A stretch of 39,338 nt of DNA. It comes from AP-16 sp036395835. GTDB taxonomy: Bacteria > Pseudomonadota > Alphaproteobacteria > Rhizobiales > Xanthobacteraceae. The position numbers were made by a program, and so were the translations under genes. The stretch spans positions 1 through 39,338 of the forward strand of contig DASWCW010000077.1 in assembly GCA_036395835.1 (NCBI GenBank). The letters are read 5' to 3'. A model generated the notes under the pieces. The model did not search any database and had not been told where the DNA came from. It saw nothing but the letters and a program-made list of their open reading frames with translations. Below are positions 1 to 10,751 of this stretch, one piece after another; the first letter of the stretch is position 1, and every line of letters begins with the position of its first letter.

Positions 1-41
1 TAAAACGCGGCAGAGCGCCTAAACGCGCGGCCCGGACGAGG

Positions 42-230
42 ATGGCCAAGCGCATTGCAGCCAAGACGGCTCCGAAAAAGCGGGTGACCAAGACTAAAGC
101 GAAGCGGGCTGTGACAAAGAAGAGCCCCATAAAGGCGCCCGAGCCGCCGCCGCAGCAGGGCGACGCGGCGGCCGAAAAGGCCATCGTGGACGTGATCGAG
201 GAGCCGGTCCCTGGCGTCACGGTCTCGTAA
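42..230 (+). CDS. Small basic Lys/Ala-rich protein, hypothetical
   Basis: A 62-residue ORF starts at ATG 42 and ends with TAA. The first 35 residues are very rich in lysine, alanine and threonine with KK/KR steps, like the tails of histone H1-like bacterial proteins. The second half is acidic and proline-containing. There is no recognisable folded domain, signal peptide or membrane segment. A GAGG lies directly before the ATG, too close to be a good ribosome site. A nucleic-acid-binding role is only an inference from charge. It sits in the accessory-looking left edge with no recognised neighbours, and it could be a chance ORF. Confidence 0.4.
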   Translation: MAKRIAAKTAPKKRVTKTKAKRAVTKKSPIKAPEPPPQQGDAAAEKAIVDVIEEPVPGVTVS

Positions 231-462
231 CTGAGTTCGAGGGCCAAGCGGGTGCAGAGTTCCGAAGAGTTCCTCGGCCCATGAACCTTTACGGCTTTAG
301 GAGCGTCTATGCGCTTTTTGAGCCGCCAGACCGTTAAAGAAATGGCCCCGACCAACACTCGCGGGGCCAAGCTTGCACCATAGGGAGGTAATACCAACCC
401 TCACAATGACTGGCCCAGCCACTCCGGCACTCCCTCGCGATGCCGCACCCGCCGCAGTCGGT

Positions 463-615
463 TCAAGGCGCGCCAGCCGGGCCTGACATGCAGCCCAGCA
501 GCTCGGCTCGGCGGCGGGGGTCCTCCTCGCCGTTGACAGCCTCCGCATAGGCGGCCGCCAGCGGGGACATCAGCAGCACGTTGAAGTCGTGCTCGGTTGG
601 AGGATGAGCGTGCAT
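463..615 (-). CDS. 50-aa ORF coupled to the gene before it, hypothetical
   Basis: On the minus strand the upstream ORF ends TGA, followed by GCG and then this ATG at 615, a 3-nt gap. A GGAGGG lies about 8 nt before the start, inside the end of the upstream gene, so ribosome binding and coupling look good. The product begins MHAHPPTEHDF and has a short acidic middle (NGEEDPRRR) and no membrane segment. I do not recognise it. The coupling and ribosome site are the reason to list it. The alternative is a chance reading of GC-rich DNA. Confidence 0.4.
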   Translation of the reverse strand: MHAHPPTEHDFNVLLMSPLAAAYAEAVNGEEDPRRRAELLGCMSGPAGAP

Positions 616-618
616 CGC

Positions 619-897
619 TCAGGCCCTCCGCTTCGGGAGCGAGCCCTCAAGCTGGTCCGCGAGCGCGTCGAGTTCGCCCTCTTTGGTGATGAAGCGCTCG
701 GGCCTCACCGTCTCGCGGATGACCGTCAGGTAGCCGGCATCATCGTGAACGCGAGCCTTGCCGGTGCGCGCGGTCGCCTGCTGAATCCAGCGCGGTGTGC
801 GTTCGATCAGCAGCGCCGCCGCATTCAGTGAGAGGTCTTTGTGAAGGACGCGTCCGTCGAGCGCGCGAACGAGGTATAGTGCAGCAGCCTTGGCCAT
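619..897 (-). CDS. 92-aa hypothetical protein
   Basis: The minus-strand frame is open further upstream, but the likely start is ATG 897 (MAKAAALYLVRALDG). The upstream extension is low-complexity and overlaps comF. The product is mixed alpha/beta-like, with the segment IERTPRWIQQATARTG and an acidic C-terminal helix (EGELDALADQLEG), and it has no signal peptide. I cannot assign a family. Size and composition resemble small accessory or phage-borne proteins, but that is an impression only. It is followed with a 3-nt gap by the 50-aa ORF, suggesting a two-gene unit. Confidence 0.5.
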   Translation of the reverse strand: MAKAAALYLVRALDGRVLHKDLSLNAAALLIERTPRWIQQATARTGKARVHDDAGYLTVIRETVRPERFITKEGELDALADQLEGSLPKRRA

Positions 898-1210
898 TGG
901 CTTGCTCCGATGGCCGGGGTTAGGGGCGGTTCGCCGGTCGCACGGCGGCTCGGCCGGGAGGCCGAGCGACCGGAGAATAGCCGCTCCTCCGGTGCCAGAG
1001 TACTCTATGGGTTGCGAAAAATCGGGCCGGCAACACCCGTAATACAGCCGTCGCCAGGAAGGGCGTAGAGCCGGCTCGGGGCTGGCCCTGTGTCGGACAC
1101 CGCCCAAGGGCGGGACCCGGCTCAGCGGCCGTTTATCGAGCGTGGCGTGGGGCTGGGCGCGGGATGGCAGCGGCATGGCCGAAAAGCCTTGCCGGATCAA
1201 GGGCCGGGCT
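898..1210. other. Gene-free stretch between a hypothetical gene and truncated comF
   Basis: I see no convincing gene, RNA or repeat in these 313 bases. The long minus-strand frame crossing it is a read-through of the 92-aa ORF and looks like shadow coding. None of the three minus-strand frames continues comF homology, so the lost comF C-terminus is not here as a simple frameshift. Confidence 0.5.
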
Positions 1211-1705
1211 TCAACAATGCAGCGGCACCGGCACCAGCGCCTCGGCGTCCTGAAGCAGCGCGTGCCCGGCGCGCGCCATCCAGCGGCCGAGCATGGGAGC
1301 AAGATCGAGCCGATCGGAATATTTCAGCCCGTGGATCAGGATCCGCGAGACGTCGTCGTAACACACGGCCGCCCGTGCGCGCTCGTAGGCGGGCGGATCG
1401 GCGATCGCCTGCATCGACAGCACGCCGGGTCCGGGATCGTAGGCGAACGGCGTGCCCAGCCGCTCGCAATAGGGCGGCGCGATGAAGGAGAGCTTCGACC
1501 AGCACGATGCGCACAGCGCGGCCTGGGCTCCGACCGGTTCACGGCAGGCGGGGCACAGCGGCGGCAATGCGAGGTCGAGCGAGACGCCGGCGAGCTTGCG
1601 CAACGTCCGCGACCACTTCCGCCGTCCGTCGCCTTCGGATTCCACGAGCGCCGCCGTCCCCATGCGCGCAGGATAGCGCCGGGCCTGCCCGTGCTCAATT
1701 GTCAT
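1211..1705 (-). pseudogene. comF: ComF family phosphoribosyltransferase, C-terminally truncated
   Basis: The N-terminal half is clearly ComF: a zinc-ribbon-like pair (CPAC then CASC), the segment PPYCERLGTPF, the core AVCYDDVSRILIHGLKYSDRLDLA, and then VPVPLH. In the family this is followed by W-R-R and the phosphoribosyltransferase domain with the PRPP loop (VDDVxTTG). Here the reading becomes VPVPLHC and stops, at 164 residues against about 240-260 usual, so the catalytic half is absent. The break falls inside the conserved LHW codon run (CTGCATTG then T instead of G). The start may be Met 15 (position 1663). It is divergent from the methyltransferase at 1763. Recombination or a contig-edge chimera would both explain it. 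Confidence 0.8.
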
Positions 1706-1713
1706 CGACGGCT

Positions 1714-1742
1714 TTGACCCTGCGGTCGAGTGAGACCATAAG
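1714..1742 (+). promoter_or_regulatory. Candidate sigma-70 promoter for the methyltransferase gene
   Basis: TTGACC at 1714-1719 is separated by 17 bp from CATAAG at 1737-1742. This would start transcription near 1749-1750, about 13 nt before the ATG at 1763, with a GGAG at 1752-1755 as ribosome site. It is judged by eye only. Confidence 0.35.
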
Positions 1743-1762
1743 CATCGGGTCCGGAGTGGCCC

Positions 1763-2671
1763 ATGACTTCAGGCCCCATCGTGTTCGACCGCGCCGCGGT
1801 GCGGCGCAATCTGCGCCGCGCGGAAAAACTCGGGGCCGCGACGTTTCTGATCGATCGCGCGGCCGAGGATTTGTGCGAGCGGCTCGGCGCGGTGTTGCGC
1901 CGCTTCGAGCGGGCGGTCGATCTCGCCTCGCCGACCGATGCGGTGCGCCGTCGCCTGCGCGGCGCGCACCTCGTTTCGACCATCGTTGCCGTCACGGATC
2001 GTGCCGGCGCCGACCTCTCCGCGCGCGGCGATGATCCGAGCATCGTCGCCGACGCGGAGGCCCTGCCGCTGCGGGAGGATTCGCTCGACCTCGTGGTCTC
2101 GGCGCTGGCGCTGCAGTTCGTCAACGACCTGCCGGGCACGTTCGTCCAGGTGCGCCGCGCGCTCAAACCCGACGGGCTGTTTCTCGCCGCGCTGATCGGC
2201 GGCGACAGCCTGATCGAGTTGCGCCAGGCGTTCGCGGCCGCCGAAGCCGAGCTCGAGCATGGCGCCTCGCCCCACGTCGCGCCGTTCGCCGACGTTCGCG
2301 CGATCGGCATGCTGCTGCAGCGCGCGGGCTTCGCCTTGCCGGTCACCGACGTCGACCGGCTCAGCGTCCGCTACGCGTCGCCGTTCGCTTTGATGCAGGA
2401 CCTGCGCCGGATGGGCGCGACGAACGCGCTCACGGAGCGCCGCCGCATGCCGCTCAAGCGCGGCAGCTTGCTGCGGATGGCGGAGATCTATGCGGAACGT
2501 TTCTCCGACCGCGACGGCCGCGTGCGGGCGACCTTCGACATCGTCTGGCTTTCCGGCTGGAAGCCGCATGCGAGCCAGCAGCAGCCGCTCTCTCCGGGCT
2601 CGGCCAAGGCGCGGCTCGCCGACGCGCTGGGCACGCGGGAGGTTCCGGCGGGCGACAAGGCCGGGCGTTAG
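1763..2671 (+). CDS. SAM-dependent methyltransferase-fold protein, NDUFAF5/BioC type
   Basis: The 302-residue protein has a class I methyltransferase fold. Its N-terminus (FDRAAVRRNLRRAEKLG) and body (DAEALPLREDSLDLVVSALALQFVNDLPG, then the post-motif RRALKPDGLFLAALIGG) match the alphaproteobacterial relatives of mitochondrial NDUFAF5, a complex I assembly factor, and the wider BioC-like Methyltransf_11 family. The late segment MQDLRRMGATNAL is typical of this group. No bio genes lie nearby, so a biotin role is not supported. The stop overlaps the stop of the convergent pilin remnant by two bases. Family assignment is firm; the substrate is inferred. Confidence 0.85.
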   Translation: MTSGPIVFDRAAVRRNLRRAEKLGAATFLIDRAAEDLCERLGAVLRRFERAVDLASPTDAVRRRLRGAHLVSTIVAVTDRAGADLSARGDDPSIVADAEALPLREDSLDLVVSALALQFVNDLPGTFVQVRRALKPDGLFLAALIGGDSLIELRQAFAAAEAELEHGASPHVAPFADVRAIGMLLQRAGFALPVTDVDRLSVRYASPFALMQDLRRMGATNALTERRRMPLKRGSLLRMAEIYAERFSDRDGRVRATFDIVWLSGWKPHASQQQPLSPGSAKARLADALGTREVPAGDKAGR

Positions 2672-2854
2672 CCGAACAGACCCGCCAGCTGCGAGTAGAG
2701 ATCGGTGAGCACGTTGGCGCCGAGTACGCGAATGGCGCCCGCCACCGCCAAGGCGACGTACGACGCTGTACTCGATTGCGGTTGCGCCGCGCTCCTCATG
2801 GACGAATCGCCGAGAAAGCGGGATGCCGTCGCTCACATCGATCATGCGTGCCAT
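2668..2854 (-). pseudogene. Flp/Fap-type IVb pilin, frameshifted
   Basis: On the minus strand from ATG 2854 the product reads MARMIDVSDG, then FVHEERGATAIEYS, which is the conserved prepilin signature of Flp pilins (E/G-ATAIEY). The frame then turns to arginine-rich nonsense. Skipping one base about 31 codons in, near 2760, gives a hydrophobic pilin tail (YVALAVAGAIRVLGANVLTDL, ending GLFG then TAA at 2668-2670). The two pieces together make a normal Flp pilin of about 60 residues. One extra base is the simplest explanation, either a real inactivating mutation or a sequencing error. No tad/cpa secretion genes are visible. Confidence 0.7.
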
Positions 2855-2875
2855 GAATGCGCCTCGTCGATCCTG

Positions 2876-3277
2876 TCAGAGCAGAGTCGTCAGGTGCGAG
2901 ATCAGCGGCTCGTCGGCCGGCGGCATCGGATATTTGCGCAGCTCTCTCGGCCTGACCCATGCCAGCCGCTGGCGTTCGCGCGGCGCGACCGTTCCGTTCC
3001 AGCGGCGGCATACGTAGAGCGGCATCAGCACGTGAAACTCCGGATAGGAATGGCTGGCGAACGTCAGCGGCGCGAGACATTGTTCGTCGACGACGATGCC
3101 CAGTTCCTCCTCGAGTTCGCGGATGAGCGTATCTTCCGGCCGCTCGCCCGCCTCGACCTTGCCGCCGGGAAACTCCCACAGTCCAGCCATCGTTTTTCCT
3201 GGCGGACGCTGCGCGATCAGCACGCGGCCATCGGGATCGACGAGGGCGCAGGCCGCAACGAGGAGAATTTCGCGCAA
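2876..3277 (-). CDS. mutT: MutT-type Nudix hydrolase (8-oxo-dGTP diphosphatase)
   Basis: A 133-residue Nudix protein with a full Nudix box: GGKVEAGERPEDTLIRELEE followed by ELGI fits G-x5-E-x7-REUxEExGU. The start (MREILLVAACALVDPDGRVLIAQRPPG) and WEFPGG are typical of MutT, which removes oxidised dGTP from the nucleotide pool. It lies 65 bp downstream of argJ on the same strand and probably ends a PPIase-argJ-mutT run. Length and motif are complete. Other Nudix substrates cannot be excluded from sequence. Confidence 0.9.
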   Translation of the reverse strand: MREILLVAACALVDPDGRVLIAQRPPGKTMAGLWEFPGGKVEAGERPEDTLIRELEEELGIVVDEQCLAPLTFASHSYPEFHVLMPLYVCRRWNGTVAPRERQRLAWVRPRELRKYPMPPADEPLISHLTTLL

Positions 3278-3342
3278 CAGCCTGCTCCGAGGCTAAATGT
3301 GCGGGCTTTAACCGGGTCTCAACGAAGGTAGTTAACTCGGGC

Positions 3343-4584
3343 TTACGAGCGGTAATCGCCGTTGATGGCTACGTATTCCTTGGTCAGGTCGCAGGTAAGC
3401 ACGCGGTCGCGGCCGGTGCCCAGCCCAAGTCCGACGCGGATCTTGATTTCGTCGCGTTTCATGTACGCCGAGACTTCGCGTTCGGCGTAGCCGGGATCGC
3501 GCGCTCCTTTGTGGGCGACGCGAATGTCGCCGAACCAGATCGACAGGCGGTCGCGATCGGCCGGCTGTCCCGCCTTGCCGACTGCCATGACGATGCGACC
3601 CCAGTTCGGGTCGCCGCCGCCGATCGCGGTTTTCACCAGCGGCGAATTGGCGATGGAGAGCGCGACGCGACGCGCCGAGCGTTTCGATACCGCGCCTTCG
3701 ACCACGATCTCGATGAGCTTGCTGGCGCCCTCGCCGTCGCGGGCGACCTGCTCGGCGAGCGAGCCGAGCACGGCGTCGAGCGCCGAGCGAAACGGCCCCA
3801 GCCTGCGGTCGCCGGCCCGCACGATCGTCGGGACGCCGGCGGCGGCGGCAGCGCCGGTCGCGAACGCCAGCAGCGTGTCGGATGTCGAAGTATCGCCGTC
3901 GACGGTCACGGCATTGAAGCTGTCGACGACCGAGCGCGCGAGCAGCGCTTGCAGCGCATCGGCCGCTATGGGAGCGTCGGTGAAGACGAATGCCAGCATG
4001 GTCGCCATATCCGGCGCGATCATGCCGGCGCCCTTGGCGATGCCGTTGATCCTCACCTCGGCGCCGCCGAGCCGCGCTTTCGCGGTGGCGAGCTTGGGGA
4101 AGGTATCGGTCGTGCCGATGGCCTGCGCCGCTTCGATCCATCGATCCGGCGCGGCGCCGGCGGCAAGCTCGTGCATCACGCCGGCGAACTTGCCGGCGTC
4201 GATGGGCTCGCCGATGACGCCCGTGGAGGCGAGAAACACTTCGGCCGGCCGGCAGCCGACCGCCTTGGCGGCCAGTTCGGCCGTGATCCGCGTCGCCTCT
4301 CTTCCGGTCTTTCCCGTGAATGCATTGGCATTGCCGGAATTGACCACGAGAGCCCGCGCGCGACCGCCGCCGATCCGGGCGCGGCACCATTCGACTGGCG
4401 CCGAGGGGCATTTGGAACGCGTGAACACACCGGCCACGCTGGTCCGTTTGTCCAGGGTGACCAGCAGCACGTCGGCGCGGCCGGCGTAGCGGATGCCGGC
4501 GGCGGCCGTCGCCAGCCGCACGCCGTCGATTTCCGGCATTTGCGGAACCTGCGCCGGCTTGAGCGGCGAGACCGCCTGTCCCAT
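3343..4584 (-). CDS. argJ: Bifunctional ornithine acetyltransferase / N-acetylglutamate synthase ArgJ
   Basis: The 413-residue ArgJ recycles the acetyl group from N-acetylornithine to glutamate in arginine synthesis. The autoprocessing site is visible: KGAGMIAPDMATMLAF contains the Ala-Thr bond cut to free the nucleophile, Thr 195. VNSGNANAFTG and STGVIGEP are also family signatures, and the C-terminus AINGDYRS is intact. Length is normal. It starts 20 bp after the stop of the parvulin gene, so the two are likely co-transcribed. Cytoplasmic enzyme. Confidence 0.95.
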   Translation of the reverse strand: MGQAVSPLKPAQVPQMPEIDGVRLATAAAGIRYAGRADVLLVTLDKRTSVAGVFTRSKCPSAPVEWCRARIGGGRARALVVNSGNANAFTGKTGREATRITAELAAKAVGCRPAEVFLASTGVIGEPIDAGKFAGVMHELAAGAAPDRWIEAAQAIGTTDTFPKLATAKARLGGAEVRINGIAKGAGMIAPDMATMLAFVFTDAPIAADALQALLARSVVDSFNAVTVDGDTSTSDTLLAFATGAAAAAGVPTIVRAGDRRLGPFRSALDAVLGSLAEQVARDGEGASKLIEIVVEGAVSKRSARRVALSIANSPLVKTAIGGGDPNWGRIVMAVGKAGQPADRDRLSIWFGDIRVAHKGARDPGYAEREVSAYMKRDEIKIRVGLGLGTGRDRVLTCDLTKEYVAINGDYRS

Positions 4585-4604
4585 GCGCGCCGTCCTTGCG
4601 ATCG

Positions 4605-5510
4605 CTATTTCTGCTTCGGCGCCCCGGGAGCGGGAATCGGCGCCGCCTCGGGCGCTGCCTCGACCCGCTCGATCTTCGCCTGTGCGCGCAATTTGTTGAT
4701 CAGGTCGGCTTGGTTGCGGCGGGCGAGAAAGTTCTCCAGCTGGTCGCGTACCTTGTCGAACTCCGGAATGGGCCGGTCGCGCTTCTCCTCGACCTTGATG
4801 ATGTGCCAGCCGAACTGGGTCTTGACCGGATCGGAGAGCTGGCCGGCTTCGAGCTTGAACGCCACCTGGGCGAATTCCGGCACCATCTGATCCTGGGTGA
4901 AATAGCCGAGATCGCCGCCGTTGGCGGCACCCGGGTCCTTGGACTTCTCCTTGGCGATCGCGGCGAAGTCGCCGCCCTTCTTGAGCTCGGCGAGAATCGT
5001 CTTCGCCTGATCCTCGGTATCGACCAGAATGTGACGGGCGTGGACTTCCTTCTCGCCCGCCATCTGCTTGGTGGCCTCGTCATAGAGCTGATGCAGCGCG
5101 CCTTCCGAGATCGACGCCTTGCCTTCCTGCTGCAGCACCATCTCCATCAGCAGCTTGTTGCGCGAATAGGCGAGCCTTCGCTTGAAATCCTCGCGGTCCT
5201 GGACCTTCTTGGCCTCGGCTGCCTGCGCGACCAGGATCATGTCGGACAGATATTTGGTGAGATAGTCGCGCCGGGCTTCTCCGGTCATCGGCAGGTTCGA
5301 TCCGACATCCTCTTCGGCGATGGCAAGATCGCTCGCCAGGATATCCGTGCCGTTGACGCGCGCGATCACCGGATCGCCTTCCGCGGCGCGAACTGCAACC
5401 GCGAACGCGAGTTGCAGCAGCAAGGCGGCCGCCAAGCCGCGCAGGCAGTTGCGCCGATACGGCGTGCGCGCAATCGCGGAGCGGCGGGCGACGGGCGAGA
5501 GCGAGGTCAT
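4605..5510 (-). CDS. Periplasmic parvulin-type peptidyl-prolyl isomerase (PpiC/SurA family)
   Basis: A 301-residue protein with a basic N-terminus and a hydrophobic signal segment (LAAALLLQLAFAVAVRAAEG). A SurA_N-like helical region follows. The parvulin core runs from HARHILVDTEDQAKTILAEL through GGDLGYFTQDQMVPEFAQVAF to TQFGWHIIKVEEKR, and these are the standard PpiC motifs. The tail is helical and then Pro/Ala-rich. Its role is folding of exported proteins. It is the first gene of the run into argJ and is divergent from secA, with 405 bp between. Confidence 0.9.
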   Translation of the reverse strand: MTSLSPVARRSAIARTPYRRNCLRGLAAALLLQLAFAVAVRAAEGDPVIARVNGTDILASDLAIAEEDVGSNLPMTGEARRDYLTKYLSDMILVAQAAEAKKVQDREDFKRRLAYSRNKLLMEMVLQQEGKASISEGALHQLYDEATKQMAGEKEVHARHILVDTEDQAKTILAELKKGGDFAAIAKEKSKDPGAANGGDLGYFTQDQMVPEFAQVAFKLEAGQLSDPVKTQFGWHIIKVEEKRDRPIPEFDKVRDQLENFLARRNQADLINKLRAQAKIERVEAAPEAAPIPAPGAPKQK

Positions 5511-5915
5511 GGGGCGTTCCTTTTTTAAGGAAAGTCATCGGATCCGGGCGCGGATTGCGGCGGACACTCGCGCAAACGCTCCGCCTTGGCAATGCCCGCG
5601 GGCGCGGCGAAAAGCCGGTTTCCGTTGCGCTTTCCGCGCGGCAGCGCCGATTGACAAGGATGGAGCCCCCTCTTATGTCTCGGCCGTCTCGCCGGCGCTT
5701 GCGCAGGGCGCGTGCGGTTTGCGAAAAGACCCGAAAACGCCGTTTTTCCGTGCATTTGGATCATCAACTCGGCAATTGGCGCGTGAGCCCGCGCTTTCGT
5801 CGCGTTCTCACTGGCCGGCGTCGGCGCGGAGATTGCGAGCCGGGCTTGCGGTCGGCCCGAGTTTCCCGCGGGACCGTCGCGGCGATGGTTGCAGTGAAGT
5901 GAAAGGATCTTCCGC
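5511..5915. other. Divergent intergenic region between the parvulin gene and secA
   Basis: 405 bases without a convincing gene. The overlapping small frames are arginine-rich and look like shadows. The region must hold the promoters of both flanking genes; a good candidate for secA is at 5651-5679. An AAAGGA precedes the secA ATG. No riboswitch or RNA gene was recognised. Confidence 0.5.
5651..5679 (+). promoter_or_regulatory. Candidate sigma-70 promoter of secA
   Basis: TTGACA at 5651-5656, a 17-bp spacer, and TATGTC at 5674-5679. Transcription from here would give a leader of about 230 nt before the secA start at 5916. The -35 is a consensus match; the -10 is moderate. Confidence 0.45.
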
Positions 5916-8714
<2,799 letters not shown>

Positions 8715-8732
8715 GCGCGCTTAGGCACCGCC

Positions 8733-8984
8733 ATGAAGCTCTTCATCGTCAGGTGCCTGGAAATCTTCTCCTACATCGGTTTCTTTGCTTTCATCGTCGC
8801 CGGCGCGAGCGGCGGCTATCAACGGGTATCCGACCTCGGCGGCGCCCAGCCGATTTGGGGCATGATGCTCGGCGCGATCATCGGTTTCGTGCTGGCCGTG
8901 ATCGTCTTCGGCGTAATTTTTCTGCTGCTCGACATTGCGGACAACACGCGGCGCACCCGCGAGCTGTTGGAACGCCGCCCATGA
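8733..8984 (+). CDS. Small two-helix membrane protein, hypothetical
   Basis: An 83-residue protein with two hydrophobic segments, approximately residues 9-27 (FSYIGFFAFIVAG) and 43-66 (MMLGAIIGFVLAVIVFGVIFLLL), and a charged C-terminus (DNTRRTRELLERRP). It lies 18 bp after secA on the same strand and may be co-transcribed. I do not know a function. It is probably an inner-membrane protein; the adjacency to secA does not by itself imply a role in export. Confidence 0.7.
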   Translation: MKLFIVRCLEIFSYIGFFAFIVAGASGGYQRVSDLGGAQPIWGMMLGAIIGFVLAVIVFGVIFLLLDIADNTRRTRELLERRP

Positions 8985-9090
8985 CCCATCTTTCGTTGCA
9001 AAAATATATAGAACACGTGTAAGCCGCAATTTGACGAAATGAAATCGATTTACCGGTTCAAAGTCAAAGACATAGGAATTTCGACACGCA

Positions 9091-9117
9091 AAAAAACGCC
9101 CCTTTGTGGGGCGTTTT
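9091..9117. terminator. Bidirectional intrinsic terminator
   Basis: A 10-bp stem AAAACGCCCC / GGGGCGTTTT (9093-9102 and 9108-9117) encloses a TTTGT loop. Read on the minus strand it is followed by seven T, and on the plus strand by TTTT within the stem. It lies between two convergent genes, so it can serve both the L,D-transpeptidase gene (minus) and the secA unit (plus). Confidence 0.85.
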
Positions 9118-9143
9118 CATTCCGACCCGGAGGGAAGCGGCGA

Positions 9144-10634
9144 TTACCGCATCGCGGACCAGCGGCTCTCGAAGCTGCCGGTGGGGACGACCGGCTGTGC
9201 ACCGGCCATCACACCGCCGCCGGCGAACGCCGAGGCCGGGTCGGCGGCCTTGGGCTGCTCGGATTGCGCACCTTGCTGCGGGTTGGCCTGAGCCGACTGC
9301 TGCGCCTTGGGCTGCGGCTGCGGCGGCTGCGTCCGGGCTTCCTGCCTCGGCTCGGATCTGGGCTCGGGCTTGGCCGCGGGCTTGGCCGTCGCCGCCGCCG
9401 TCGCGGTGCGCACCGGCGCTGGTTTTGCGGCCGAGGCTGGCGCGGGCTGCGCGGCGACCGGCTGAGGCTTCGTGTCCTCGCCGCTCCCGCCTCCGAACAA
9501 TCGCGAGAAGAAATTTCCGGAACCGGGCCGCGCGGACGCGCTCGCCACGACGGTATTGTCGGCCGCCGGCTGGGGCTCGCGCGGCGGGTCGGAATAGGTC
9601 GGCGTAGTTCCGGTCGCCCGTTCCTCGACCAGCGTGCGTATTTTGCCGTCGGCGGTCTGGACGAGGGTAGTCTTGTATTTGGCGGCGAACGCCGGATTCA
9701 TGCCGCCGTCCATTCCGGTCCTGACCGGCGCTACCGGCGTGCCGCGGGCGATCAGCTCCGCGGTCTTGATGTCGTCGTGCTTTTGCTTCTCGGCGACCGC
9801 CTCGGCGAGCTCCTGGGGCACCTCATAGGCCGGGCAGCGTCCCGTCGGATTGAAGCTCAGCGGGCGTCCCGGGCTGGCATTCGCCGGCGGCTCGGCATCG
9901 AACACATAGCGCTTCTCGCACACATCGACCTTGGGCTCGAGCCGCATCACTTCGAAATGGTCGTTGCCCTCCTTGAGCATCTTCCAGAACGGCAGGTTGG
10001 GATTGTTGCGGTGCTTGGCCATGTTCACGGGCGTCATCCGGAACGGATAGGCCTGCACCTGGAACGAGCGCTGGCCGCCGAAGAACGATTCGCGGGCGAG
10101 CGCATAGATCTCACCGATCTGCTCGTCGGTCATGGCGTAGCAGCCGGCCGAGGAGCAGTCGCCGTGCACCATCAGATTGGAGCCGGTTCGGCCGTGGGCG
10201 CGATCGAACGCATTGGGATAGCCGATGTCGAAGGAGAGATAATAATGCGAGTTCGGATTGAGCTGCGCCGGCGTGATCGTATAGAAGCCTTCCGGCGCCT
10301 GGCGGTCGCCTTGCTTGACTTTCGGCCCGAGCTCGCCCGACCAGCGGCAGATCGGATAGGTCGCGAGCAACGCGAAGCGTCCGCCGTCGTCCTGCTTCCA
10401 GAGCTCGAACTCGGCTTCCTCCTTGAAGAGGCGGACCAGGACCGGGGATTCCTTGGGCATGTGCTTGCGCTCGAGCTCGGCAAGCATCTGCGGCGACAGC
10501 GGTTTGAGCGCCTTCGCCGAAATGTCGACGCCATCGGTCTCGCAGCCGGCCAGCATCACGGCAAGCGCAAGCACGCCCGCGGCCATGGTGCCCCGGACCC
10601 AAGGCGAATAGGCTATCAACGCGGGACTCCCCAC
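9144..10634 (-). CDS. L,D-transpeptidase (YkuD) family lipoprotein with long Pro/Ala tail
   Basis: A 496-residue protein with a lipobox (LAVMLAGC, Cys 31). The YkuD domain ends in the active-site signature LMVHGDCSSAGCYAMTD, with His 157 and catalytic Cys 165. The family forms or remodels 3-3 peptidoglycan crosslinks or attaches proteins to peptidoglycan. After about residue 290 the chain becomes a long Pro/Ala/Gln/Lys low-complexity region (KPAPVRTATAAATAKPAAKP and similar), then a short conserved-looking end. Met 17 is an alternative start closer to the signal. It is downstream of accA on the same strand, separated by 117 bp. Confidence 0.85.
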   Translation of the reverse strand: MGSPALIAYSPWVRGTMAAGVLALAVMLAGCETDGVDISAKALKPLSPQMLAELERKHMPKESPVLVRLFKEEAEFELWKQDDGGRFALLATYPICRWSGELGPKVKQGDRQAPEGFYTITPAQLNPNSHYYLSFDIGYPNAFDRAHGRTGSNLMVHGDCSSAGCYAMTDEQIGEIYALARESFFGGQRSFQVQAYPFRMTPVNMAKHRNNPNLPFWKMLKEGNDHFEVMRLEPKVDVCEKRYVFDAEPPANASPGRPLSFNPTGRCPAYEVPQELAEAVAEKQKHDDIKTAELIARGTPVAPVRTGMDGGMNPAFAAKYKTTLVQTADGKIRTLVEERATGTTPTYSDPPREPQPAADNTVVASASARPGSGNFFSRLFGGGSGEDTKPQPVAAQPAPASAAKPAPVRTATAAATAKPAAKPEPRSEPRQEARTQPPQPQPKAQQSAQANPQQGAQSEQPKAADPASAFAGGGVMAGAQPVVPTGSFESRWSAMR

Positions 10635-10751
10635 CGATCCACGCTCCCCATCCTGACGATGGTTACCCTTAAGATGCGGCTATCGCAAGGCAGGAGAATG
10701 ACTCCTCACTGATCGAACAATGGTAATCGTGAACGAAACGTAAACGTACGG

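Noticed and set aside
297..548. An 83-aa minus-strand ORF.
   Set aside because: No motif, ribosome site or family resemblance; it overlaps the better-supported coupled ORF at 463-615.
9039..10712. A 557-residue plus-strand frame.
   Set aside because: It is antisense to the L,D-transpeptidase lipoprotein and crosses the terminator at 9091-9117.
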